DNA from: Verrucomicrobia bacterium UBA6015
Lineage (GTDB): Bacteria; Verrucomicrobiota; Kiritimatiellia; UBA8416
Assembly (NCBI GenBank): GCA_002428045.1
Contig: DIZZ01000071.1
Coordinates: 8,150 to 17,624, forward strand
Direction: 5' to 3'
Length of the DNA: 9,475 nt
Made by a program: the position numbers and the translations under genes. A model generated the notes under the pieces. It worked only from the letters and a program-made list of their open reading frames with translations. It was not told the DNA's origin and made no database searches. Every line of letters begins with the position of its first letter. Position 1 is the first letter of the stretch. Below are positions 1-6,344 of the stretch, piece by piece.

Positions 1-1476
1 GGCGGATCACGGCCAGGTCTTGCAAAAGTTCTGGCGACCGATTTCGGAGCTTCGATTTCCGCTATCATTCCCGCGACCTACATCGACTCTACCGGCGCTC
101 GCCAATACGACCTACTTGTGGTAGCTGATGGCGCGATAAACGTCGTTCGCGGGTCTTCTTCTTCGGCGCTTTCGGCGGCGCTGCAAACTGACGCCGGAAT
201 TGACATCTTGACCGAAGACGGGCAAACCATTGTTTTCGATTCGGCGGTGACGGTGGCGGGCGGCGGCGCGTCTATCGCTTTCGATGCCGTTGAGCGCAAC
301 GGAACAATCTATCTTGCTGACTCCGTTCTTCGTTTGTATGACCCGATTACCGGAGTTGTAACCGCCGTTTCGGAGACTGTCGGCGTGATTCCGGTCGCCT
401 GCCCCCGCGTATGCCTGTACCGCGACCGGATTATCCTCGGCGGGGTTGACAATGTGTGGTACGCATCCAGACAGAGCGACCCTACGGATTGGGCTTTTGG
501 CGCGGAAATGAACGACGTTGGGCGGGCGGCGGCCGGACAAGTCGGCAACGCGGGGCGGATTGGCGACGTGATTCAAGCCATGATACCCGATAGCGATGAC
601 TCTCTCCTTTTCGCGACCAAGAATGAACTCTGGATGCTCAAGGGCGACCCTACTGATGGCGTCATGCGGCAAGTATCCAGCACGGTCGGGGTAATTGCGC
701 CCGGGGCGTGGGCGCGTTCTGACGATGGGCTGCTGGCCTTCCTTTCCTTCGATGGCGTCTACGTCATGCAGCTTGGAGGCCAGAAAGCGCCGGAGCGGTT
801 CAGCGCGGACAATCTTCCGGCTTCGCTGGTGAATACCGTAACTACCGCAAAACACGTCACAATGGCCTACGACGCGAGGGGACGCGGTTTCCATCTCTTC
901 ATAACGCCCGATACCGGCAACGGCGAGCATTGGTGGCTGGACGTTGAAAACAAGGCTATATGGCCGGTTGTCGTACCTACGGCAATGCAGCCGATGGCGA
1001 CGGCTCGCCTTCAGGGTAGCGCCGGACTACCAGAAGTGATTCTCGGTTGTCGCGACGGGTATTTGCGCAAGTTCAGCGATTCGGTAACGACGGACGACGG
1101 CACGGCATTCGAGAGTCATGTCGCGATCGGTCCAATCCGGTTGGCGACAAATGATATTGATGATGCGCTTCTGGCGGAGATCCACGGCATTCTCGCCGAG
1201 AACAACGGGACCGCCGTAACGTGGCGCGTAATCATGGCCTCGTCTGCCGAAGAGGCGGCGGACCTTGCCGAAGCCGGAATCAAGGCGGACCTTGCCGGAA
1301 CTACTATTTCTGGCGTTTCCTCTTTCGGCACCTGGGGAGAAAACAGAAACAAGGTCGATAGGTGCCGATGCCGCGGCGCCTGGGCGGTGATTTGGCTTTC
1401 TTCTACAGGAAAGTGGGCATTTGAAGCGGTGGCGATAGTGACGCAACAGTTAGGGAGGCTCCGTTATGGCTATTAA
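1..1476 (+). CDS. Phage nozzle / stabilisation-type tail protein (5' partial)
   Basis: The reading frame is open from base 1, so the true start lies upstream; 491 residues are visible before TAA. An internal ATG at 118 is not the start, because coding-like sequence with a GGSRPGL motif (visible residues 1-7) precedes it. A G-x-RPG motif near the N-terminus is typical of podovirus nozzle or stabilisation proteins (T7 gp12-like, P22 gp10-like), which form a beta-propeller-rich ring at the tail tip. Other family-like features are YRDRIILGG (about 140-148), WYASRQSDPTDW (153-164), a mid-protein segment ending HWWLDV with aromatic and beta-strand character, and a C-terminal RCRCRGAW...W.FE block (about 456-475). 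Residues between these blocks look like repeated beta strands rich in Val, Gly and Asp. The stop overlaps the next gene by 11 bases, implying translational coupling. The family assignment is by motif recall; a generic beta-propeller virion protein is the alternative. Confidence 0.72.
   Translation, partial: GGSRPGLAKVLATDFGASISAIIPATYIDSTGARQYDLLVVADGAINVVRGSSSSALSAALQTDAGIDILTEDGQTIVFDSAVTVAGGGASIAFDAVERNGTIYLADSVLRLYDPITGVVTAVSETVGVIPVACPRVCLYRDRIILGGVDNVWYASRQSDPTDWAFGAEMNDVGRAAAGQVGNAGRIGDVIQAMIPDSDDSLLFATKNELWMLKGDPTDGVMRQVSSTVGVIAPGAWARSDDGLLAFLSFDGVYVMQLGGQKAPERFSADNLPASLVNTVTTAKHVTMAYDARGRGFHLFITPDTGNGEHWWLDVENKAIWPVVVPTAMQPMATARLQGSAGLPEVILGCRDGYLRKFSDSVTTDDGTAFESHVAIGPIRLATNDIDDALLAEIHGILAENNGTAVTWRVIMASSAEEAADLAEAGIKADLAGTTISGVSSFGTWGENRNKVDRCRCRGAWAVIWLSSTGKWAFEAVAIVTQQLGRLRYGY
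1452..1458 (+). promoter_or_regulatory. Ribosome binding site of the 497-aa fibre-like gene
   Basis: AGGGAGG sits 7 bases before the ATG at 1466 and lies inside the 3' end of the upstream nozzle gene. It decides the start at 1466 and makes the 11-base gene overlap credible, with reinitiation or coupled translation expected. Confidence 0.75.
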
Positions 1477-2959
1477 AATTTCTGAAATGACGCCGGATTC
1501 GAGCATTGGCGGCGGCGAGTTGATTCCAGTGTCCGATGCCGGGAGCCCGAAAAGCGTTACCGTCACGGGTATCAAGGCGTTTGTGGTAGACCAGATTGAA
1601 GCCATTGCGGCCGGAACTGCAGTAACGGGAGCCGATAGCGTCTACATCCTTCAGGGCGGGGTACTGAAGCCGGTCGACATCGATCTGGTGGCGCAACATG
1701 CGATCGACACGGTATGGGGCAAGGCTGCTGACGCCTCTCCTGCTGGGACAGACAAGATTGCTATCAAGGACACCGGAACTACCGAAAACACGGTTACACT
1801 GGCGGTGCTGGCGACGTATATTCAAACGGCCATTCGGGCGGCGGTGATTGATCCGACAACCTTAAGCGCTGCCGGCGCGACCTCGACTGCAGACCTTTTC
1901 ATTATCGGTCAATCCGGGGTGGCGAAGAAAATCACGCTTCAGGCGGTTAACGATGCCATATATGCAGGGCTGGCGGCGCATGTCACCGGGCTTACGGCTG
2001 CTACTTCTGCGAATGATGCAGACGAGTTCTATGCCGTCACCTCTGCTGGTGCTCGCAAGGTCACGCTGGCGCAGATGAAAACGACGCTGGGCGTTTCGGC
2101 TGGCGCCATCGCTCCGGCGTCCATGACCGAAAACTATGTCCCGCAGTGGAGCGCGACATCCAAGACACTGAAGGACGGCAAGGCGATTGTCTCTACCATT
2201 GCGGCCGTTGGCGCGACCGGAACGAGTCTGGTAGACGAGACGGCGGTTCGGACGGCCATCTACGGAACGGGAACCAAGACGACGCCGGTTGCTGCCGACA
2301 TCATGACTGTTCAAGATTCAGCGGATTCGGGCGCGGTTAAGCGCTCGACGCTGCTGCAGCTGTGGGATGGGTACTTTTTAGCCAAGGCGACGGCGGCGAT
2401 TGCCGGGGCGAACGCTCTTTACGACGTGATGTGGATCCCGGCCGGCGCGATGATCCCGAGTTTTATAGGCGGGGCGATTCCGGCGATTCTCGAAGCCGAT
2501 ACGAATGATGCGTCTCACGACGTTCTAGATTTCACCGATGAGCTTTCCGACACGTTTGTAGAGTTCAATATCGCCATGCCTGAAGCGTGGGATCTCGGAA
2601 CTATCAAAGCGAAGGTCTATTGGATACCGGAAGACGGGGAATCATCTGCCGACCAGTGGGTGCGTTTCACGCTGTCGGGCCGCTCGTTCAAGGACGGTGA
2701 GGCCCTGGACGCGGCAAACGGGACCGCTCGCAACATTGACGATCAGGCATTGGCGGACGACGGGTATATCCATGTCACGGCTGCAAGCCCTGCAGTTACG
2801 GTTGCGGGAACTCCCGCTATCGGTTCGATGGTTCACCTCAAACTGTCCCGCGTCTTCGACTTTGCTGGAAGCGGCGGGACTGCTCTTGCCGGAAACGCGA
2901 GGGTTCTCGGGGTGCTGATCCAGTACAAGAAAACACTGACCGCTATCACGGAGTGGTAA
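1466..2959 (+). CDS. Modular fibre-like virion protein with N-terminal repeats
   Basis: This 497-residue protein is probably a head or tail fibre or decoration component. The first about 300 residues contain about six degenerate modules of 39-47 residues with the pattern [DE]-hydrophobic-x-[IV]...G..K-x-[VI]-T-[LV]...L/I. They are anchored near E18, D57, D96, D143, D186 and about D278. Examples are GELIPVSDAG followed by KSVTVTGIKAF, and ADLFIIGQSG followed by KKITLQAV. N-termini of the type ISELT...ELIPV..GG..KKVT are common in phage fibre proteins. From about residue 317 (MWIPAGAMIP) to the end is a separate domain of predicted beta strands. It includes FNIAMPEAWDLGTIKAKVYW and ends in LGVLIQYKK, a layout I recognise from many phage virion proteins of unknown function. 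There is no signal peptide, membrane segment or enzymatic motif. The next gene starts one base after the stop. Fibre-like structural protein is fairly safe; the location in the particle is inference. Confidence 0.7.
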   Translation: MAIKISEMTPDSSIGGGELIPVSDAGSPKSVTVTGIKAFVVDQIEAIAAGTAVTGADSVYILQGGVLKPVDIDLVAQHAIDTVWGKAADASPAGTDKIAIKDTGTTENTVTLAVLATYIQTAIRAAVIDPTTLSAAGATSTADLFIIGQSGVAKKITLQAVNDAIYAGLAAHVTGLTAATSANDADEFYAVTSAGARKVTLAQMKTTLGVSAGAIAPASMTENYVPQWSATSKTLKDGKAIVSTIAAVGATGTSLVDETAVRTAIYGTGTKTTPVAADIMTVQDSADSGAVKRSTLLQLWDGYFLAKATAAIAGANALYDVMWIPAGAMIPSFIGGAIPAILEADTNDASHDVLDFTDELSDTFVEFNIAMPEAWDLGTIKAKVYWIPEDGESSADQWVRFTLSGRSFKDGEALDAANGTARNIDDQALADDGYIHVTAASPAVTVAGTPAIGSMVHLKLSRVFDFAGSGGTALAGNARVLGVLIQYKKTLTAITEW

Positions 2960-2960
2960 C

Positions 2961-4298
2961 ATGCAATTTCTCTTGAATAGGCGCAGGCGGCGCAGACGTT
3001 ACACGCTGGAGGAGATCATCGACATCATTAATGATGGCATGGGTGACGATATTGACGATGAGCTGCAAGACATTCTCGACGGACTTGAAGATGGTAGCAT
3101 TACGCTGGATGAGGCGATAAACGAACTCATCTACCTTGGGGTTATTCCTGGCGAATTGATACCAACTCCGTTTCCTTCAACATACTGGAGCGTCTACGTC
3201 ACGACTACCGAGCCAAATCAGCCCGTACAAATCAATGTTCTGAAAAAAGATTATACAGCCGGAGGGAGTTCGTCTATTCAAGTGCGCTTTCAGGGCGGTC
3301 CTTACGTTATAAGAATTCCCGAAGACAGCCTTTCTGCGTATACCGAATTTGCCAGACCAGGAACTTATCAAATCAGAATTGCCGGAATTTTAAGAAATCA
3401 AGATAGGCTGGAATTCGACAACTCGCGGGATACCGTAACCGCTTCGCTGGTTTCTTCCGTGGGAGTCATCCAGGGAATACGAAACTTCCAAAATGCCGAC
3501 AAGTTATTCAAAGACTGCACAGGACTGACGACTATTCCCGCAGACCTATTCTCGCTTGTTCCTGAAGTGCTTTCGTTCCGAGATACGTTTGCCGGATGCA
3601 CGTTCCTGACCAGCATTCCTGCCGTACTATTCCAAAACAACGTGGCTGCGTTGACGTTCGAGGGCGTCTTCATGGGGTGTACTAGAATTGTGACAATCGG
3701 GACTGATTTGTTCAGGTATAACGTGGCGGCGTCAGAGCAAGTCGTCGGCGAATACACTTACTACGCCTTCAAGGATGCGTTCAACGGGTGCGGGAATCTT
3801 GCCACCATACCGACCGATCTATTCCGGTATAATGTGCTGGCGGCGGATCACGCCTTTGAGGATACGTTTGCCGGGTGCCTGGCGTTGACAACCGTTCCGA
3901 CCGATCTATTCCGGTACAATGTGCTGGCGGGTGAAGATGCGTTCAAGGAGACGTTCTGGACATGCCTCAATCTCGCAACAGTACCCGCTGATCTATTCCG
4001 GTACAATGTTGCCGTTTCGGGACAAGGATACGGCGCGACATTTGTAGACTGCATCAACCTTGTTATGCGAATCGACCTTTGGGGAAGCGGAAACCTTCAG
4101 TCTCATTTTGTCGGGCGGACGGTTAATTTTGAATCGTTCTTCAAAGAATTTATGTTTACGATGCTGGCGGAAGGCGAGGCCCCCGCGCTTTGGGATGTCA
4201 CCGGCGCGACGCTCACCGGAACGGATGCTTTTGGCGGTCACTCTGCCGCGACTTTAACCAACTACGCAGACATACCCGAGGCCTGGGGCGGACCATAA
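2961..4298 (+). CDS. BspA/DUF285-like leucine-rich-repeat phage adhesin
   Basis: The protein has 445 residues. The start follows the previous TAA by one base, with GGAG at 2950-2953 as SD. Residues 7-13 are seven consecutive arginines. Residues about 14-66 are acidic and helical (EEIIDIINDG, DDIDDELQDILDG). Residues about 70-180 look like a beta-sandwich, with YVIRIPEDS and GTYQIRIAGI. From residue 183 to about 375 there are seven repeats beginning F-x-x-C, at F183, F210, F237, F274, F303, F332 and F361. Their consensus is F.gC..L.tIP.dLFryNv, the hallmark of BspA-type or DUF285-type leucine-rich surface repeats. The C-terminus (LTNYADIPEAWGG) resembles endings seen in phage proteins with such repeats. 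BspA-like repeats mediate binding to proteins or surfaces in bacteria, so a receptor-binding or adhesin role is inferred. There is no signal peptide or LPXTG anchor, which favours a virion protein over a secreted host protein. The repeat fold is well supported; the ligand is unknown. Confidence 0.72.
   Translation: MQFLLNRRRRRRRYTLEEIIDIINDGMGDDIDDELQDILDGLEDGSITLDEAINELIYLGVIPGELIPTPFPSTYWSVYVTTTEPNQPVQINVLKKDYTAGGSSSIQVRFQGGPYVIRIPEDSLSAYTEFARPGTYQIRIAGILRNQDRLEFDNSRDTVTASLVSSVGVIQGIRNFQNADKLFKDCTGLTTIPADLFSLVPEVLSFRDTFAGCTFLTSIPAVLFQNNVAALTFEGVFMGCTRIVTIGTDLFRYNVAASEQVVGEYTYYAFKDAFNGCGNLATIPTDLFRYNVLAADHAFEDTFAGCLALTTVPTDLFRYNVLAGEDAFKETFWTCLNLATVPADLFRYNVAVSGQGYGATFVDCINLVMRIDLWGSGNLQSHFVGRTVNFESFFKEFMFTMLAEGEAPALWDVTGATLTGTDAFGGHSAATLTNYADIPEAWGGP
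3241..3420 (+). other. AT-rich stretch in the beta-domain of the LRR adhesin gene
   Basis: Counts per 60 bases give about 48%, 45% and 35% GC across this stretch, below the 57-60% sampled in flanking genes. It encodes the probable beta-sandwich (about residues 94-153) ahead of the repeat array. This may mark a domain acquired separately from the N-terminal arginine-rich part. Confidence 0.5.
3780..4040 (+). repeat. Three 87-bp tandem repeats encoding 29-residue LRR units
   Basis: Units 3780-3866, 3867-3953 and 3954-4040 each encode 29 residues starting with F.xxC. The central segment is almost identical at the DNA level: 3811-3843 and 3898-3930 differ at one base in 33. A third copy of the shared core, GATCTATTCCGGTACAATG, lies at 3990-4008. 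The flanks of the units are divergent. Earlier protein repeats at 27-37 residue spacing lack this nucleotide identity. This suggests recent duplication or gene conversion, with selection on exposed residues between the conserved cores. Confidence 0.85.
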
Positions 4299-4303
4299 GA
4301 AGA

Positions 4304-4311
4304 ATAAGGAG
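4304..4311 (+). promoter_or_regulatory. Ribosome binding site of the 356-aa gene
   Basis: ATAAGGAG lies five bases before the ATG at 4317, in the 18-base gap after the upstream TAA. It supports the chosen start. I see no terminator-like hairpin in this gap, so transcription probably continues through. Confidence 0.7.
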
Positions 4312-4316
4312 CCATT

Positions 4317-5387
4317 ATGAAAGAAATCAACCCGCTTCTCTACATTACTAATTGGACGCCGATTCCAGAGACGATCCTGAATGCCTCCAACTGGTTTGAG
4401 ACCGAGTACATGACTGTCCGCATTGACGAGACCGAGGGCACGTCTATCGGGTGGTTTCTGGCGCAGGGGTGGATTGTTACGGGTTCGACAACGGAGACGA
4501 GGAGTCGTGTTGTTGGATCGAGCAGCGAATCGTCTTCCAGTAGTTCGGTCTCTAAAAACTATGTTCCGTATTCTGGCGAAAGGTATGAAAATTCCGGGTT
4601 GCTTATGATTGGCGGATCCGGATCGGCAAGTGGATCGGCCGCGGCAGCAAGCGAGACGACTCGGACATTCTTCGTCCACGTCTACAACATGAAGCGGCGC
4701 AAACTTCAAAGCGAGCGCGTTCTGCAGGATATGATTACGCAATTCACGAAGGCCTACAACGAAGGTCGTCTTCTTAATGATCGCCGGTACGATGAGATTG
4801 TCACCATCTATAACGTCATGTCCACCGCTACCCAGGAGGATATGCTTTCGATGGCGGCGGATGATCTAAAGTATGATACCATCATCGACGGGATTATTAC
4901 CGCGTTGCCTACCGATTTCGCTACCTACGAGTCCCGAGTTGAGGGCTTGCTCACCGGCTACGGGGAAAGTCACCGAGACCGGATCAATACGCAGTTCGAC
5001 AATCAGCTTTCCAAGGCTCGCGCTGACCTCATTTCACGCGGCATGTACAACGGCACGGTATGGACTTCTGTTGCGTCCGGCACTGAAGAAGCGAGGGCGA
5101 AGGCGCTGACTGATGTCGAGGACAAAATCAGCGACAGGACGCTGGCGAGTGTGGATAAGCTTCAGAGCGTCCGCATGGAAGTCGGCAACAGGATCGAAGC
5201 GGCGGCGGCGCGGCTGGGCGAGATGAAGCGTAAGCGCGTCTTCGATGCCGCCACTTTGCGCAACGCCGTCATCACCGCCATGCTGGCGTTCATGGAACGG
5301 CGCGAGGATGAGTATCCGGGTATCGGTGAACTGGCGAATATCGCATCGGGGCTGGGGTATGCCGAAGGCGGCTCCGTAAAGGGGTAA
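4317..5387 (+). CDS. Phage virion protein with Ser-rich linker and helical C-terminus
   Basis: This 356-residue protein has no confident family name. Residues 1-60 form a Trp-rich small domain (W13, W26, W46, W52). Residues 63-79 are a low-complexity serine linker (GSSSESSSSSSVS). Residues 81-97 are a short ordered stretch, and about 98-112 are a Gly/Ser/Ala linker. The remainder, from about 113, is predicted to be mostly helical. It includes a segment near 235-310 with the pattern ADLISRGMYNGTVW followed by long charged heptad-like helices (DVEDKISDRT, RIEAAAARLGEMKRKR). I have seen similar 'G-L/M-Y-N-S/G-T-V-W' plus coiled-coil segments in uncharacterised podoviral structural genes, but this is recall only. 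The flexible linkers joining a small domain to a helical rod suggest a connector or accessory virion protein. It lies between two fibre-like genes. No signal peptide or catalytic motif is seen. Confidence 0.6.
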   Translation: MKEINPLLYITNWTPIPETILNASNWFETEYMTVRIDETEGTSIGWFLAQGWIVTGSTTETRSRVVGSSSESSSSSSVSKNYVPYSGERYENSGLLMIGGSGSASGSAAAASETTRTFFVHVYNMKRRKLQSERVLQDMITQFTKAYNEGRLLNDRRYDEIVTIYNVMSTATQEDMLSMAADDLKYDTIIDGIITALPTDFATYESRVEGLLTGYGESHRDRINTQFDNQLSKARADLISRGMYNGTVWTSVASGTEEARAKALTDVEDKISDRTLASVDKLQSVRMEVGNRIEAAAARLGEMKRKRVFDAATLRNAVITAMLAFMERREDEYPGIGELANIASGLGYAEGGSVKG

Positions 5388-5389
5388 TT
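5378..5389 (+). promoter_or_regulatory. Ribosome binding site of the 309-aa fibre-like gene
   Basis: AAAGGGG (5378-5384) lies 7 bases before the ATG at 5392. It overlaps the last codons of the upstream gene, whose TAA stop is part of the shared element GGGGTAATT (5381-5389). The same nine bases occur directly before the gene at 6345. Confidence 0.7.
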
Positions 5390-5391
5390 CT

Positions 5392-6321
5392 ATGATCAGC
5401 GCGAACTACTATGGGGCGATAAACCCTTCCGAGAACACGACGGTGAAGCCGTTGTGGACGAAGACGTTCAAGGACGCTACGGAGATGGAAAAAGCAAAGG
5501 GGTTCGACGCTCCGAAGCAGTCTTCCAATCGCTCCATGAATCCGATACAGCCAACCGGGAACGCGGTTATTCGTGATCATAGCGAACTCGATGACCTCGT
5601 GTGGCCCGAAAGCGGACACAAGGGAAATCCTGAAACGCTGGCGGCATGGGACCCATCTGGAAAGCCTGCTCTGTTTATTCCGAATCATGCCAATATGAAG
5701 GAGCTTGCCTGGGATAAAAGCCTGCACACAGGAACTCCAGAAGGCCTCGCCGGATTTGATGCAGCTGGTAACGCCGTATCGCTGGACCCGTCTGAATTAG
5801 GTCTTCCACCTGCTGCCGATGCCAAGGGGCTTGTGATTGTTTCTGATGGCGAGAAGTGGGTTGTCAAAAGCATGGTCGCAGAAGAAGGCGGGAAAATTTA
5901 TTCGACCATGCTGTACTGGAACAAAACCACTGAAACTTTTGAGTTATTCGGTTTTGGTTCCAACCCTGAAGTTACCGCATGGATTATGGTCAATGATGGT
6001 GTGCTGACAGAACACTATTGGCTCGGTCCAGATGGAGAACCTGCGACTACTACAAGTGATATGCTTTTGGGATGGAGAGCAAATGAAGGTTTCAAAGGGA
6101 GTTACTACGATGATCAAGACGTAGATTTTATGTCTTTTCGCAAAAAAGGCGGAGGATTCAATACTAGACCATTTCCCAGCGACCAGGACTGCGTGATGAC
6201 TCACGAAGATTCTATTGATGGGCGCGTGTTCAGGATTCGCAAATTGGAAACGATAACGGTAATGCTGTCGAACGGAACAGCAAGAACAGTTCGTGTCCTC
6301 GGGGATCTCATATTGATGTAG
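5392..6321 (+). CDS. Second fibre-like virion protein with GHxGxPxxLAxxD repeats
   Basis: The protein has 309 residues. Residues about 67-93 and 103-129 are two copies of a 36-residue-spaced module with the pattern L.W......GHKGNPETLAAWDPSGK / LHTGTPEGLAGFDAAGN. The H[KT]G[NT]Pe.LA.fd.sG motif recurs in phage tail-fibre and fibre-attachment proteins, where it is thought to form a repeating shaft or a link between domains. Residues about 145-309 form a distinct domain with beta-strand character (KIYSTMLYWN, TFELFGFG, AWIMVNDG, EHYWLGPDG), ending in ARTVRVLGDLILM. Its DNA, especially 5881-6180, is about 40-43% GC against about 57% for the module region, suggesting a swapped receptor-binding or C-terminal domain. 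No chaperone or autoproteolysis motif is seen. A tail-fibre or head-fibre role is inferred; the C-terminal domain is unrecognised. Confidence 0.62.
   Translation: MISANYYGAINPSENTTVKPLWTKTFKDATEMEKAKGFDAPKQSSNRSMNPIQPTGNAVIRDHSELDDLVWPESGHKGNPETLAAWDPSGKPALFIPNHANMKELAWDKSLHTGTPEGLAGFDAAGNAVSLDPSELGLPPAADAKGLVIVSDGEKWVVKSMVAEEGGKIYSTMLYWNKTTETFELFGFGSNPEVTAWIMVNDGVLTEHYWLGPDGEPATTTSDMLLGWRANEGFKGSYYDDQDVDFMSFRKKGGGFNTRPFPSDQDCVMTHEDSIDGRVFRIRKLETITVMLSNGTARTVRVLGDLILM
5881..6180 (+). other. AT-rich island inside the 309-aa fibre-like gene
   Basis: Hand counts of four 60-base blocks in this stretch give about 40-43% GC, against about 57% at 5581-5640 and 60% at 8641-8700. The boundary coincides with the change from the GHxG module region to the C-terminal domain (about residues 165-262). 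It is consistent with modular exchange of a fibre tip. Confidence 0.6.
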
Positions 6322-6332
6322 GTTGTGCGGCG

Positions 6333-6344
6333 AAGGGGGTAATT
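6333..6344 (+). promoter_or_regulatory. Ribosome binding site of the 349-aa gene
   Basis: AAGGGGG (6333-6339) is followed five bases later by the ATG at 6345. Bases 6336-6344 repeat the GGGGTAATT found before the gene at 5392. The 23-base gap between genes contains no obvious promoter or hairpin. Confidence 0.7.

Noticed and set aside
118..120. ATG at 118 as the start of the nozzle gene
   Set aside because: The frame is open from base 1 and the upstream codons encode the family-like GGSRPGL motif, so the gene begins before the window.
112..930. 272-codon open frame on the minus strand opposite the nozzle gene
   Set aside because: It is antisense to a gene with recognisable motifs, has Arg-rich unnatural composition and no convincing SD site. 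GC-rich coding DNA often produces such shadows.
4299..4316. Possible terminator or promoter in the gap before the 356-aa gene
   Set aside because: The gap is only 18 bases and is accounted for by the SD site; no inverted repeat or promoter boxes are seen.
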